NCBI RefSeq assembly: GCF_027213965.1
Contig: NZ_JAPWGX010000002.1
Span: 124,001 to 188,000 of the forward strand
DNA from: Maritalea porphyrae
GTDB taxonomy: Bacteria; Pseudomonadota; Alphaproteobacteria; Rhizobiales; Devosiaceae
DNA length: 64,000 nucleotides
Reading direction: 5' to 3'
Shown: one piece after another, positions 50,987-60,756 of the stretch
Layout: each line of letters opens with the position of its first letter
Numbering within the stretch: the first letter of the stretch is position 1
Made by a program: the position numbers and the translations under genes
Notes under the pieces: generated by a model
Databases searched by the model: none
Told to the model about the DNA's origin: nothing
The model's input: only the letters and a program-made list of their open reading frames with translations

Positions 50987-51969
50987 TAGGCAGCACTTTG
51001 GTTGGTTTCGCGCTGCACTTGGCGCTCGATCCAGTCGTAGGTTTGCTCAAGCCCAGCATAAAGCTTCAAGCTTGGTCGCCAGCTTAGTTTTTGCTCAATA
51101 AGCGCATTATCAGAGTTGCGACCACGCACGCCTATTGGTCCTGATATATGGTTCTTATGGAGGGTCTTGCCTGCAATTTCGCACACCATATCCACGAGTT
51201 GATTGATGGTGACCATTTCATCTGAACCGATATTTAGTGGACCTGCAAAACCCGACTGCATAAGACGTAATGTGCCTTCAATACATTCATCAATAAACAG
51301 AAATGACCGGGTTTGATTGCCGTCACCCCATATTTCGATTTCACCACCATCGCTGGCCATCGCAACCTTTCGGCACACAGCGGCCGGCGCTTTTTCCCGA
51401 CCGCCTTGCCAAGCCCCCTCAGGGCCAAAGATATTGTGATACCTAGCGACACGATTATTCATACTATGGTTTTTGTTGAAAGCCAGAAACAGGCGTTCGG
51501 AGAACAATTTTTCCCATCCATATTCACTATCTGGTGCCGCGGGGTAAGCGGACTGCTCAGTGCAGAACGGATTGTTTGGATCTAGCTGATTGTGAACGGG
51601 GTAAACACAGGCTGAAGACGAGTAGAAAACTCTTCCAATGCCTCGTTCTTGGCAACTGCTTAGAACATTTAGGTTTATCGCTGCAGAGTTGCGCATTATT
51701 TCTGCATCGTTTTCGCCGGTAAAAACATAGCCAGCACCGCCCATATCGGCCGCCAGCTGGTAAACCTCATCATATTGCCGATCTATTGCTCGACCACAGG
51801 CTGCGCTGTCTCGCAGATCAGCAACAATGAAATCGTCGGCTTGTGTTTCTGCAAATGGTGGAAGCTTTAGATCAACGCCGCGAACCCAATAGTTCTCACG
51901 TTTTAGGCGTTTGACGAGGTGGGATCCGATGAAGCCCCCAGCGCCACACACGAGTGCGCTCCGTTTCAT
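50986..51969 (-). CDS. GDP-mannose 3,5-epimerase-like SDR
   Basis: Extended short-chain dehydrogenase of 327 residues, with NAD site CGAGGFIGSHLVKRL and active site S-Y-K-like region YSSSACVYP and YGWEKLFSE. The segment QLAADMGGAGYVFTGENDAE with NSAAINLNVL is the hallmark of GDP-mannose 3,5-epimerase, which makes GDP-L-galactose. The same frame is shared by a few related epimerases, so the substrate is a strong suggestion, not proof. It starts the second half of the operon, with about 40 bases separating it from the UDP-xylose synthase gene. Confidence 0.85.
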   Translation of the reverse strand: MKRSALVCGAGGFIGSHLVKRLKRENYWVRGVDLKLPPFAETQADDFIVADLRDSAACGRAIDRQYDEVYQLAADMGGAGYVFTGENDAEIMRNSAAINLNVLSSCQERGIGRVFYSSSACVYPVHNQLDPNNPFCTEQSAYPAAPDSEYGWEKLFSERLFLAFNKNHSMNNRVARYHNIFGPEGAWQGGREKAPAAVCRKVAMASDGGEIEIWGDGNQTRSFLFIDECIEGTLRLMQSGFAGPLNIGSDEMVTINQLVDMVCEIAGKTLHKNHISGPIGVRGRNSDNALIEQKLSWRPSLKLYAGLEQTYDWIERQVQRETNQSAA

Positions 51970-52011
51970 TGTTTACTCCTAAAAAAATACATAGAGCGGC
52001 ATTGATGGAAT

Positions 52012-52968
52012 TCATACCGCGGCCTCATTCGTCAAAATATCTCTAAAATATGCAATAGTGTTGCCAAGGCCTTCTTTTAACTGCACTTTTGGCGACCAAT
52101 CTAAGTACTTGATTGCCAAACCAATGTCTGGCTGGCGTTTTTTTGGATCGTCAGTAGGTAAAGGTAGATTAATTAGTTTTGAGCTGGATTTGGTGGCACC
52201 AATAACCAATTGAGCCAACTCTTGAATGGTGAACTCGTTTGGGTTTCCCATGTTGATGGGCATACAAACAAAATCCGGCGCATCCATCAGCCGCAGCAGC
52301 CCTTCAACCAAATCGTCACGATAACAAAACGAGCGCGTTTGCTGGCCGTTCCCGTAAATTGTGATGTCCTGCTTTTTTAGCGCCTGAGTGATGAAATTGG
52401 AAACGACGCGACCGTCTTCGGGATGCATGTACGGACCGTATGTGTTGAAAATCCTTGCAACTCTTATGTTTAAACCATGTTGGCGTTGGAAATCGTAAAA
52501 CAACGTCTCTGCACACCGTTTTCCTTCGTCATAACACGCACGCAAACCAATTGGATTTACGTGCCCCCAATAGTCCTCAGTCTGGGGATGAACTAACGGA
52601 TCGCCGTAAATTTCGGACGTTGATGCCTGCAAAATTTTCGCGTTCACTCGTTTTGCCAACCCAAGCATATTCAAGGCGCCAAGGACGTTTGTTTTCATGG
52701 TCCGAATTGGGTCGTCTTGATAATGGACTGGCGATGCAGGGCAAGCCAAATTGAAAATCTCATCGACTTGAGCGGAAAGCGGCAAGCAGATATCGTGTTT
52801 CATCAGCTCAAAATTGCGGTTTGGCAAAAGGTGCGCCACATTTTGCCGAGCGCCGGTCAAAAAATTATCTACGCACAGGACGCGGCACCCGCGCTCCAAT
52901 AGTCGTTCACAAAGCAAAGACCCTAGAAAACCCGCACCGCCAGTAACAAGAACCGTCTTTTGTGCCAT
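52012..52968 (-). CDS. UDP-glucuronate decarboxylase (UDP-xylose synthase)
   Basis: NAD-dependent extended SDR that converts UDP-glucuronate to UDP-xylose. From ATG 52968 ([17 protein letters not shown], preceded by GGGGG) it has 318 residues; ATG 52983 is an alternative. The dinucleotide site GGAGFLGS is followed by [16 protein letters not shown], the catalytic TSEIYGDP and [12 protein letters not shown] (YxxxK) and [19 protein letters not shown], all specific to the UXS subgroup. Its substrate is supplied by the UDP-glucose dehydrogenase encoded divergently. The product suggests xylose in the polysaccharide. Confidence 0.92.
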   Translation of the reverse strand: MAQKTVLVTGGAGFLGSLLCERLLERGCRVLCVDNFLTGARQNVAHLLPNRNFELMKHDICLPLSAQVDEIFNLACPASPVHYQDDPIRTMKTNVLGALNMLGLAKRVNAKILQASTSEIYGDPLVHPQTEDYWGHVNPIGLRACYDEGKRCAETLFYDFQRQHGLNIRVARIFNTYGPYMHPEDGRVVSNFITQALKKQDITIYGNGQQTRSFCYRDDLVEGLLRLMDAPDFVCMPINMGNPNEFTIQELAQLVIGATKSSSKLINLPLPTDDPKKRQPDIGLAIKYLDWSPKVQLKEGLGNTIAYFRDILTNEAAV

Positions 52969-52991
52969 TCGCGTCGCCCCCATGGTTGCCG

Positions 52992-53714
52992 CTAGAACCC
53001 GGTACCGCGCCAGCATTCTCTGACGGCTGTTAGAACGATGATTTGGCAATCGAGCCACACATTGTTTTTGATGACATACAATCGATCATGAACGATCCGC
53101 ATTCTTGATCGCTCTTTATCCAGCGTTGGTCCGCGCAATTTGTTGATTTGTGCTAGCCCGGTGATGCCCGGTCTTAAGGCATGACGACGATGGTAACTGG
53201 GCACCAACTCTTCATATAAAATGCCCCCTGCGTGTAAACCGACGGGGTGGCAACGTGGCCCGACGAGTGACATTTCACCCTTTAAAACATTCACCAGTTG
53301 CGGCAGTTCATCAATGTTTGATTTGCGCAAAAATGCACCCACAAGCGTGACACGACTATCGTTCTTTACCGTTTGCTTGGTGCCAGTTTTGTCGCATCTG
53401 CCAACATACATCGTCCGGAATTTTAGGACCGTGAATTTACGCCCGCCCTGCCCCCACCTTTGTTGCCTAAAAACCGCTGGCCCAGGGTCTTCAATTTTAA
53501 TTATCATCATGATTATCAAAAACACGGGCCAAAGCAGTGCCAACGCGACCACGGAAATCACAATGTCCATCGCTCGCTTTGCAGCCACATTCAATTGCTT
53601 GGCAAAACTGGTGTTAGCAGCAGGTCGACCATAGCCTGATGAAGGAATGGGAATTGATTTTTTACCCGACGGAAAGACAAATGCGCTTTGCGCGCCAAAA
53701 GACTGAAAAGACAT
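52992..53714 (-). CDS. Priming undecaprenyl-phosphate sugar transferase (ExoY/WbaP-like)
   Basis: Polyisoprenyl-phosphate hexose-1-phosphate transferase, 240 residues from ATG 53714. A hydrophobic anchor ([20 protein letters not shown]) precedes the catalytic region with [40 protein letters not shown] and [10 protein letters not shown], the three conserved blocks of this family. It has only the single anchor of ExoY-like enzymes and starts the operon. It transfers the first sugar-phosphate to the lipid carrier. The start region is AT-rich and the ribosome-binding site is weak. Confidence 0.93.
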   Translation of the reverse strand: MSFQSFGAQSAFVFPSGKKSIPIPSSGYGRPAANTSFAKQLNVAAKRAMDIVISVVALALLWPVFLIIMMIIKIEDPGPAVFRQQRWGQGGRKFTVLKFRTMYVGRCDKTGTKQTVKNDSRVTLVGAFLRKSNIDELPQLVNVLKGEMSLVGPRCHPVGLHAGGILYEELVPSYHRRHALRPGITGLAQINKLRGPTLDKERSRMRIVHDRLYVIKNNVWLDCQIIVLTAVRECWRGTGF

Positions 53715-54089
53715 AATGCTCAAAAAAATAAAAAGTTAAAAAAGTATTAATACGTACCCTACATGATGATGAAAAAGATTCAACTACACAGTTGCTTCGC
53801 CGAAGAGAATTTGGCTGGATAAGTAAGCTATTGATATCACACATGTAAATTCAGAAAACTCCAAAACAAGAGAGCATTCTCGTTCTTTGGGTTTGCTAAA
53901 TTTTGTTGAGTGCGGTTTATTATTTTGTGAGTTATACGAACATTCACCGATAGAGAAATGACCGATTTGTAGCAGCTAAAAAGAGGGTGATGGGGCATAT
54001 TCACCTAATCGTTCAAGCCTTGTTATCGACACAACTATACTGCTTTCACGCAACCTCATTTTTGCATCTGCATTAGAGACCCTAAATTT
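53715..54089. other. Divergent intergenic region between the exopolysaccharide operon and ugd
   Basis: A 375-base AT-rich gap with no gene that I can support. It should carry the divergent promoters. The perfect ten-base palindrome GTATTAATAC (53744-53753) lies 30 bases before the sugar-transferase start. An inverted repeat GGTGA...TCACC occurs near 53986-54005. A TATACT -10-like box (54036-54041) with TTCAAG 18 bases upstream could drive ugd. None of these is strong enough to assign a regulator. Confidence 0.5.
54012..54041 (+). promoter_or_regulatory. Weak candidate promoter of ugd
   Basis: TATACT (54036-54041) matches the -10 consensus in five of six positions, with TTCAAG 18 bases before it as a poor -35. 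It lies 48 bases before the ugd start codon, a normal distance. Pattern evidence only. Confidence 0.25.
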
Positions 54090-55259
54090 ATGAAAAAGAT
54101 AACAGTTGTGGGGATGGGGTATGTAGGCATCGCAAATGCCGTTCTATTGGCACAGAACAATCAGGTGTTGGCGCTCGACATCGACACTAACCGCATAAAT
54201 CTCATCAAGAGTAAAACGAGCCCGGTTAAAGACGAATTGGTTTCCCAATACCTCGCGAGCTCAAAACTGAACATTCAGGCAACTACAGACAAAACAGATG
54301 CATATGGCGACGCCGATTTCGTCGTTATATGCACGTCAACTAACTATGACACTGCGAGTAATTCAATAGATACATCAACGATAGAAACCGTGATAAACGA
54401 TGTGTTTGAGCAGAACCCTGATGCCACGATTGTTATCAAATCGACAGTACCCATTGGATATACACAGCGGCTATGCGCGAAGATGAACAGCACAAATATT
54501 CTGTTTTCACCTGAGTTTTTGCGTGAAGGAAACGCGCTACATGACAATCTGTACCCCTCGCGGATTGTGGTTGGTGGCGATTTGAAGACTGCGAAAGCAT
54601 TTGCCGCCCTCCTTGTTGAAGGGGCCAAGACCAACAAAGTTGAAACGCTTTTCACCTCCACTTCGGAGGCCGAAGCGATAAAATTGTTTTCCAACACTTA
54701 TCTGGCAATGCGGGTCGCCTTCTTCAATGAATTGGATAGTTTTGCGCTTGGGTTTGACCTAAATGCTAAAGACATTGTTGCTGGGGTTGGGCTCGATCCA
54801 AGGATTGGCAATAGTTATAACAACCCCTCATTTGGCTATGGCGGCTATTGTTTGCCCAAAGACTCAAAGCAGTTGCTGTCAACGTTTGAAGGTGTGCCCC
54901 AAAACCTTATGGAAGCCATCGTACAATCAAACGAGACGCGCATTAATTACATTGCGGACCATATAATCTCGCAGGCACCAAAAACTGTTGGGGTTTATCG
55001 GCTGGCAATGAAGAAAGGTTCCGACAATTTCCGCGAGAGTGCTGTCCAAGCGGTTATGTTGCGGCTGCAAACTGCGGGCATCGAAGTGGTTGTTTTTGAA
55101 CCCGCGTTGGAGGGAAAATCTATCTTTGGTGCAAGGACCATTTCTGACTTATCTGAGTTCAAGAGCAGCGCTCAGGTCATCATAGCCAACAGATTTCATA
55201 ATGACTTGGCTGACGTGTCTGATAAGGTCTTCACACGGGACTTGTTTGGCAAAGACTAA
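54090..55259 (+). CDS. ugd: UDP-glucose 6-dehydrogenase (short form)
   Basis: NAD-dependent enzyme that oxidises UDP-glucose to UDP-glucuronate in two steps. At 389 residues it matches the short E. coli-type Ugd. The NAD site VGMGYVGIANA, the segments FVVICTSTNYD and STVPIGYTQ, and FSPEFLREGNALHD are conserved. The catalytic Cys254 is in GYGGYCLPKDSKQL. It supplies the UDP-xylose synthase of the divergent exopolysaccharide operon. GDP-mannose dehydrogenase is a related alternative but fits the length and the FLREG motif less well. Confidence 0.93.
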   Translation: MKKITVVGMGYVGIANAVLLAQNNQVLALDIDTNRINLIKSKTSPVKDELVSQYLASSKLNIQATTDKTDAYGDADFVVICTSTNYDTASNSIDTSTIETVINDVFEQNPDATIVIKSTVPIGYTQRLCAKMNSTNILFSPEFLREGNALHDNLYPSRIVVGGDLKTAKAFAALLVEGAKTNKVETLFTSTSEAEAIKLFSNTYLAMRVAFFNELDSFALGFDLNAKDIVAGVGLDPRIGNSYNNPSFGYGGYCLPKDSKQLLSTFEGVPQNLMEAIVQSNETRINYIADHIISQAPKTVGVYRLAMKKGSDNFRESAVQAVMLRLQTAGIEVVVFEPALEGKSIFGARTISDLSEFKSSAQVIIANRFHNDLADVSDKVFTRDLFGKD

Positions 55260-55316
55260 AGGTGCCCAATCGCTCATCGTGATGCGGAAGGACTTGAGCA
55301 CATTGGCAAGAGTTCC

Positions 55317-56438
55317 CTAGCGATATTTGCGAGGGTTGCGCAGGCCCCAGTCAGAATATAAGTCCGCCATAATGGTTTCGAACTGGTGTTCTGCGCTATC
55401 GCGCCCAATCTTGTTTGCGTGGGCGCCGCCAAAAATCACGACTTCGTCCCCAACTTGGACTTCTTTCATTTCTGTAACATCGGCAACAATCGTGTTCATG
55501 GAGATTTTGCCCACCACCGGACAAGAATTGCCGTTTATGCTGACGATGCTGCGTTCAAATCCGTTTCGTCGAAAACCATTTGCGTAGCCAATTGAAATGC
55601 AGGCAAGACGACCATCTTGCTCCAATAGCTTGGAACGATCATAGCCCACGGTTGTGCCCATAGGGTAATCACCTATGCTGACCACCCGCGCTTTTAACTC
55701 CATTGTCGGCAGAAACCCCAACTCCGGTTTCAATATGCCATAGAGTATGGCTCCACATCTGAACATGTCCGTTTTTACATGTTCTTCAGAGATCAGTGTG
55801 AGAGAACTGCCTGCATGGATCAGCAGATCCTTTCGCTTCAATTTGCTGTTGGCCAAAACCCAATCCACCTGTTGTTGGAACAGTTTTGAGTTTTGGCGCA
55901 AATGCTCTTTATCGTTTGACGGGAAATGACTGCATATTCCAACAATCTTCTCACCCAAAGTTCCAACGATCCGTCGGCAGGTTTCTTGCCCTGCAACGGT
56001 CGATATCTCCAAACCATCCCGCGACATGCCCTTAGCGTTTAACGAAAGATGGGCTCCCATTTGGTAACGGCCCGACTTTATGAGCACGCTTAGGTACCGC
56101 GCTGTTTGCAAAGAGCCAACCTGCTCTTCTACACGATCATGCACCGCCTGATCTATTTCGACTTGTGTTGCTGCGCGCAGACGGATCAGGCTACCTGCGA
56201 AGCCCGTATTGCGCACTTCACGAGCTTCTGAGTTGGACGTTATACCGATACAGTCCACACCCTGTTCACGCACAAGAGGAACCGTTTGGCTAATCCCGTG
56301 ACCGTAGGCGTCGGCTTTTAGAACGGCGCAAAACCTTGTTCCTTGAGGCACCAGGTCGAGTGCCAACTCCAAGTTTTTTGAAAAGCGGTCGAGGTAGATT
56401 TCGCACCAAGCATTTTTGGGGATGGGGTGATGCATCAT
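55317..56438 (-). CDS. Alanine racemase family enzyme
   Basis: PLP-dependent fold-type III racemase of 373 residues. The Schiff-base lysine is in AVLKADAYGHG and the partner tyrosine in TVGYDRSKL, as in alanine racemases. The usual aspartate after the substrate-binding methionine is replaced (ISMNTIVADVTE). It could be a house-keeping alanine racemase, but its place as the last gene of a catabolic operon, overlapping the M20 gene by ATGA, suggests a broad-specificity amino-acid racemase that lets both enantiomers enter the pathway. Confidence 0.85.
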   Translation of the reverse strand: MMHHPIPKNAWCEIYLDRFSKNLELALDLVPQGTRFCAVLKADAYGHGISQTVPLVREQGVDCIGITSNSEAREVRNTGFAGSLIRLRAATQVEIDQAVHDRVEEQVGSLQTARYLSVLIKSGRYQMGAHLSLNAKGMSRDGLEISTVAGQETCRRIVGTLGEKIVGICSHFPSNDKEHLRQNSKLFQQQVDWVLANSKLKRKDLLIHAGSSLTLISEEHVKTDMFRCGAILYGILKPELGFLPTMELKARVVSIGDYPMGTTVGYDRSKLLEQDGRLACISIGYANGFRRNGFERSIVSINGNSCPVVGKISMNTIVADVTEMKEVQVGDEVVIFGGAHANKIGRDSAEHQFETIMADLYSDWGLRNPRKYR

Positions 56439-57598
56439 TGCCCCTCCGCACGTCCCAATATCTGCGCAACAATTCCAATAAACAGCTCGCTGGCTACTGG
56501 TATCAACGCGTCTGGGAAATCATAATCTGGGTTGTGTAGTTGCGGATGATTTTCTCCTGCACCGATATAAAGCAGGCTGGTCTTGATCCCCTCATCTCCA
56601 AATCGACCAAAATCTTCAGACCAGCGAAATGGAGTTGCGATTTCTACTGTCTGCCGACCTTGTTTGTTTGCCACATCTTGTGCCAATTCTGTGGCTTGGA
56701 CATGGTTCGCTACTGACAAAAACACATCATGCCATGTAATCTGAACATTTAGTCCATCTGTACATTGCTCGATAATCTCTTGCGCATCTACCATCAGTCT
56801 ATCCATTTGCACATTGGTCATTGAACGCAATGTGGTCCACACTTCACCATCTGCTGGCGCAATGCCAAAAGCGGCTTCACCAAGAATGGCATGCGTTAAG
56901 GTAACAAGGGCGAAGTCGTCGTCGCCGACCGTTCCGTGGCTCAGTTTGGGCAATTTTGCCATCAGCGCAGACATTGCGGGGCCTGGAGATACGCCGTCTT
57001 CAGGTGCCGCCGCGTGAGAGCTCTTGCCTTCAAGCTTGATTTTCATGCCGCGAGAGGCGCAGTTGCTTGGCCCAGTGCGCCATCCGATTTCGCCCAATGG
57101 GCGGCCAGGCACATTGTGATAGGCGAAGGCATAATCTGGTCGAATTTCAGCCCATTGTGCATCTTCAATAACCGCTTGTGCGCCAGCACCGGTTTCTTCG
57201 GCTGGTTGAAACAGTAAAATGACACGCCCTGTTGCGGGGCGATTTGCAAGCCCCATTGCAACACCAATAAGCGAGGCCATATGCCCGTCATGCCCGCAAA
57301 GATGTCCTTTTCCAGCGAGCGCGGAACGATAAGCCAGATTTGAGATCTCTCGGATTGGTAGTCCATCCAATTCGCAACGCAATAAGACCGTGGGGCCTTC
57401 TTCTTTTAGTCCTGTGAATTGAGCGGCAACGCCATGCCCACCAACCCCCCGCCAAATCCGGTCGGCGCCAAGTGCGCGTAGTTCGCGGCTTATCCGTTCA
57501 GCAGTTTGTGCTTCTTCCCCAGAGATTTCAGGACGTTCATGCAACTCATGACGCAGAGCTGTAAGCGTTGCGATCTGATTGTCCGTAAGCTGATACAT
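56435..57598 (-). CDS. M20 family amidohydrolase (hippurate/N-acyl-amino-acid hydrolase type)
   Basis: Zinc amidohydrolase of 387 residues from ATG 57598 (MYQLTDNQIA). The metal and catalytic motifs are CGHDGHMA (ligand), LLFQPAEETGAGA (catalytic glutamate and ligand) and AYHNVPG, of the M20D group that includes hippurate hydrolase and N-acyl-L-amino-acid amidohydrolase. The dimerisation domain carries GKSSHAAAPEDG. It should release a free amine or amino acid from an acylated substrate. It follows the thiolase gene by 11 bases and overlaps the racemase gene. Confidence 0.9.
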   Translation of the reverse strand: MYQLTDNQIATLTALRHELHERPEISGEEAQTAERISRELRALGADRIWRGVGGHGVAAQFTGLKEEGPTVLLRCELDGLPIREISNLAYRSALAGKGHLCGHDGHMASLIGVAMGLANRPATGRVILLFQPAEETGAGAQAVIEDAQWAEIRPDYAFAYHNVPGRPLGEIGWRTGPSNCASRGMKIKLEGKSSHAAAPEDGVSPGPAMSALMAKLPKLSHGTVGDDDFALVTLTHAILGEAAFGIAPADGEVWTTLRSMTNVQMDRLMVDAQEIIEQCTDGLNVQITWHDVFLSVANHVQATELAQDVANKQGRQTVEIATPFRWSEDFGRFGDEGIKTSLLYIGAGENHPQLHNPDYDFPDALIPVASELFIGIVAQILGRAEGQ

Positions 57599-57609
57599 TG
57601 TGTTGCCCT

Positions 57610-58785
57610 TTAAAATATCTCGAACAGGCCAGCAGCACCTTGGCCGCCGCCAACACACATGGAAACCACGCCCCATTTGGCCTTGCAGCGTTGGCCCTCA
57701 AGTAGAATATGTCCCGCCATACGCGCGCCCGACATGCCGTAGGGATGCCCGATGGCAATTGCCCCGCCGTTTACGTTTAACCGCTCGTTCGGCACACCAA
57801 GATGATCGCGGCAGTAAATAAGCTGGGCGGCGAAGGCTTCATTAATTTCCCAAAGATCAATATCATCCAATGTCAGCCCGGCACGCCCGAGCAGGCGCGG
57901 AATGGCAACTACTGGTCCGATGCCCATTTCTTCAGGCGCAACACCTGCGACCGCAAATCCGCGCATGGCACCAAGCGGATCCAGATTGCGCCGCGATGCT
58001 TCTGAGGCGTCCATGATTACCAATGTGGCCGCGCCGTCTGATAATTGACTAGCGTTGCCAGCAGTTACCGTTTTATTGGCGCCAAGAACCGGACTAAGGG
58101 CCGCGAGCCCTTCTGCAGTGGTCGCTGGGCGATTACATTCATCTTGCACCAGCTTTACTGATTCTTCTCGGGTTTCGCCCGTCGCTTTGTCCGTGATGTA
58201 TTTTGTTGCGTTTATGGGAATAATCTCATCTGCAAACAAACCCGCATCCTGTGCTCGCGCCGCGCGTAACTGGCTTTGCAGGGCATACTCGTCCTGTGCG
58301 GCGCGGCTTACGCCATAGCGCTCAGCCACAATTTCGGCTGTTTCCAACATGGTCAGATAATAGTTTTTTGCAGCGCTGGGATCCCTATATCGGTGTGCGT
58401 TCCAATGTTCATTCTGCACCAATGAAATGCTCTCTAACCCACCAGCCAGCGCGACATCCACGCCTTCACTTGCTACCATATGTGAGGCAATCGAAATCGC
58501 ATTCAAACCAGACGCACATTGTCGATCTAGCGTCGCTCCCGCCACGCTGTCAGGTAAATTGGTGGACATAACGATGTGACGTGCCACATTGACCCCGGAT
58601 GTGCCTTGGGTTAGTGCCACGCCAAAAATTGCTTCTTCAACCTCGCCGCCCGTTAGATCAGCGCGGGCCAAAGCGGCCTTTACGGTTGGGGCGGCCAGGC
58701 TGGGTGCTTCCAAGTTATTGAACGCCCCGCGATAGGCTTTGCCGATTGGGGTGCGGGCAGTGGAGACGATAACAGCTTCGCGCAT
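57610..58785 (-). CDS. Acetyl-CoA C-acyltransferase (thiolase)
   Basis: Degradative or biosynthetic thiolase of 391 residues, from ATG 58785 (MREAVIVSTART). The nucleophilic Cys90 is in LDRQCASGLNAI, the catalytic histidine in AIGHPYGMSGARM, and the second cysteine in SMCVGGGQGAAG. All three active-site elements are intact. In this operon it can cleave the beta-ketoacyl-CoA formed by the CoA-transferase, with release of acetyl-CoA. The acyl specificity is not readable from sequence. Confidence 0.93.
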   Translation of the reverse strand: MREAVIVSTARTPIGKAYRGAFNNLEAPSLAAPTVKAALARADLTGGEVEEAIFGVALTQGTSGVNVARHIVMSTNLPDSVAGATLDRQCASGLNAISIASHMVASEGVDVALAGGLESISLVQNEHWNAHRYRDPSAAKNYYLTMLETAEIVAERYGVSRAAQDEYALQSQLRAARAQDAGLFADEIIPINATKYITDKATGETREESVKLVQDECNRPATTAEGLAALSPVLGANKTVTAGNASQLSDGAATLVIMDASEASRRNLDPLGAMRGFAVAGVAPEEMGIGPVVAIPRLLGRAGLTLDDIDLWEINEAFAAQLIYCRDHLGVPNERLNVNGGAIAIGHPYGMSGARMAGHILLEGQRCKAKWGVVSMCVGGGQGAAGLFEIF

Positions 58786-58796
58786 TTTGATTGTCC

Positions 58797-60089
58797 TTAA
58801 ACCTTTTCCACGCCACACCATTCCGCAATAAACAGTGCGGTGGATTTTGTGATTTTGCGCATGCTTTCCAATTCGACACGCTCATTGAATCCATGGATCG
58901 CTTCAGCGCGAGGACCGTAGACCAGTGCGGGCGTGTCCGCATAAAGGCCAAAAAACCGGGCGTCTGTGGTCGCCGTTATTGCTTCGCGCACCAATGGTTC
59001 GCCAGTGGCCAATTGGTGTGCGTTTTCAAGCGTTGCGATGGCGGTCGCCGCATGTGTTGAACTGTCTTGTGACAATGCATAACCCTCAGCATGGAACCCA
59101 TGATAGATGACCTCGGGCAAGCTATTGCGCAAAAATGCGTTCTCTTGGGCGGCCGCCAAAATCACCTGTTCGATCTCAGCTTTCGCATCATCAATGGACT
59201 GCCCCGGGAAAATTGCCATGCGCACGTCGAACACACTCCACGCGGGAACGGAACTGGTCCAATCACCGCCTTCAAATCTTCCAACATTTAGGTTCAGCGC
59301 ATGCTCCATGTGGACGTAGTCACTGGGACGATTCTGGGCCGCGTTCCAGCGGTGTTCCATTTTGTGCAACGCTTCAATCAGCGGGAAAGCCGCCTCAATC
59401 GCATTGGATCCACTGCCCGCATAGGCCACATGCGCAGGTAGGCCCTTGAGGCGAACTTGAAACCAAATCACGCCGAGTTGTGCGCTCACCAAATGTTCGG
59501 AGAACGGTTCGGGGATAAGTGCGGCGTCGGCAGTATAACCACGCGCCAGACAAGCCAGAGCACCGTTACCCGTGCATTCTTCTTCCACCACGGATTGATA
59601 GAACACATCGGCGGCTGGGGCATAGCCACATGCGTTCAGCGCGTCGAGCGCAAACAGGTTTGACGCAAGTCCCGCCTTCATGTCTCCAGCGCCGCGGCCA
59701 TAGAGCCAACCATCGGCGATTCGTGGCTCGAACGGGGGACTGTCCCACATATCAAGCGGCCCGGTCGGCACCACATCTATGTGGCCATTCAATATCAATG
59801 AGCGACCTTTTCGTGTCTTTGAGCGGTGTGCCCCAACAACATTGATCGCTTCTTCGTAGGGGCCAAGAACCGGTGAAAAACCGGGGAGATGCTGAATATC
59901 AGCAAGATCAATTTGCCAACGATCGATTTCATAACCTCGCTTGTCCAACTGATCGGCCATCAAGTTTTGAGCTGATTGTTCCTGCCCGCGAACGGAGGCA
60001 TGAGACGTTAATTCAGACAGAAAGTCGACCTGAAGCTCAAAAGCTTTGTCCACTTCGTCAAATAGGCGCGCGCTTAGGTTGTGGGTCAT
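58797..60089 (-). CDS. ArgE/DapE-type M20 deacylase
   Basis: Zinc-dependent M20 hydrolase of 430 residues, from ATG 60089 (MTHNLSARLF). Motifs are LNGHIDVVPTGPLDMW (first zinc ligand and catalytic aspartate), GRGAGDMKAGLASN, and SVVEEECTGNGAL with the paired glutamates. It belongs to the group that contains acetylornithine deacetylase and succinyl-diaminopimelate desuccinylase. In this operon its role is probably to remove an acyl group from an amine, for example acetyl from an acetamido acid; that is inference. It lies between the CoA-transferase and thiolase genes. Confidence 0.9.
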   Translation of the reverse strand: MTHNLSARLFDEVDKAFELQVDFLSELTSHASVRGQEQSAQNLMADQLDKRGYEIDRWQIDLADIQHLPGFSPVLGPYEEAINVVGAHRSKTRKGRSLILNGHIDVVPTGPLDMWDSPPFEPRIADGWLYGRGAGDMKAGLASNLFALDALNACGYAPAADVFYQSVVEEECTGNGALACLARGYTADAALIPEPFSEHLVSAQLGVIWFQVRLKGLPAHVAYAGSGSNAIEAAFPLIEALHKMEHRWNAAQNRPSDYVHMEHALNLNVGRFEGGDWTSSVPAWSVFDVRMAIFPGQSIDDAKAEIEQVILAAAQENAFLRNSLPEVIYHGFHAEGYALSQDSSTHAATAIATLENAHQLATGEPLVREAITATTDARFFGLYADTPALVYGPRAEAIHGFNERVELESMRKITKSTALFIAEWCGVEKV

Positions 60090-60096
60090 GATAAGT

Positions 60097-60756
60097 CTAA
60101 AATACTCCCAGCTCACCGTGGGGCAGGATCAAAGGCGCACCCGTGGCTTCCACCGCCTCATTTGCGGTTACACCTCTTGCCAGTTCGACGAGTTCAAACC
60201 CTTTTGGGCCAACGTCAACTACCGCCAAATCTGTGTAGATCCGCGCCACGCAATTTGGGGCTGTTAGCGGCAACGAACACTTAGTTTTTAGCTTGGGGTT
60301 GCCCGCGCGATCCGTGTGCGTAGTGAGAACGACAACACGACGCGCCTTTTGGGCGAGCTCAATGCCACCGCCTACGCCGGGGCTGAACTTTCCTGGAATT
60401 TTCCAATTTGCTAAGTCGCCGTTCGAGCCGACTTCAAATGCGCCCAACATGGTCAGGTCAAGTCGTCCAGAACGCACCATTGCAAAGCTGGTTGCACTAT
60501 CAAAAAAGGCCGAGCCGGGAACAGTTGAAACGTACGCGCCGCCGGCGTCAATCAGATTGCGATCTGCTTGTTCTGGCGACGGGCTTGGGCCAATTCCGAT
60601 CATACCGTTTTCAGTGTGCAGGCAAACACAAAGATCTTCTGACAAATGGTCAACAATCTTGGTTGGCAAACCTATGCCTAAATTCACCACCATGCCCGGC
60701 TGAACGTCGCGCGCGGCGCGCGCAAGCAAGCGTTCTCTAGCGTTTGACAACTGCAT
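60097..60756 (-). CDS. 3-oxoacid CoA-transferase subunit B
   Basis: Beta chain of a class I CoA-transferase, 219 residues, with the glutamate nucleophile (Glu49) in HTENGMIGIGP. The sequence GIGLPTKIVDHL and, near the end, FELVELARGVTANEAVEATG are typical of ScoB, AtoA and PcaJ. It moves CoA from succinyl- or acetyl-CoA to a 3-oxo acid. It overlaps the A-subunit gene by 20 bases, which fits equal production. Confidence 0.93.
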   Translation of the reverse strand: MQLSNARERLLARAARDVQPGMVVNLGIGLPTKIVDHLSEDLCVCLHTENGMIGIGPSPSPEQADRNLIDAGGAYVSTVPGSAFFDSATSFAMVRSGRLDLTMLGAFEVGSNGDLANWKIPGKFSPGVGGGIELAQKARRVVVLTTHTDRAGNPKLKTKCSLPLTAPNCVARIYTDLAVVDVGPKGFELVELARGVTANEAVEATGAPLILPHGELGVF

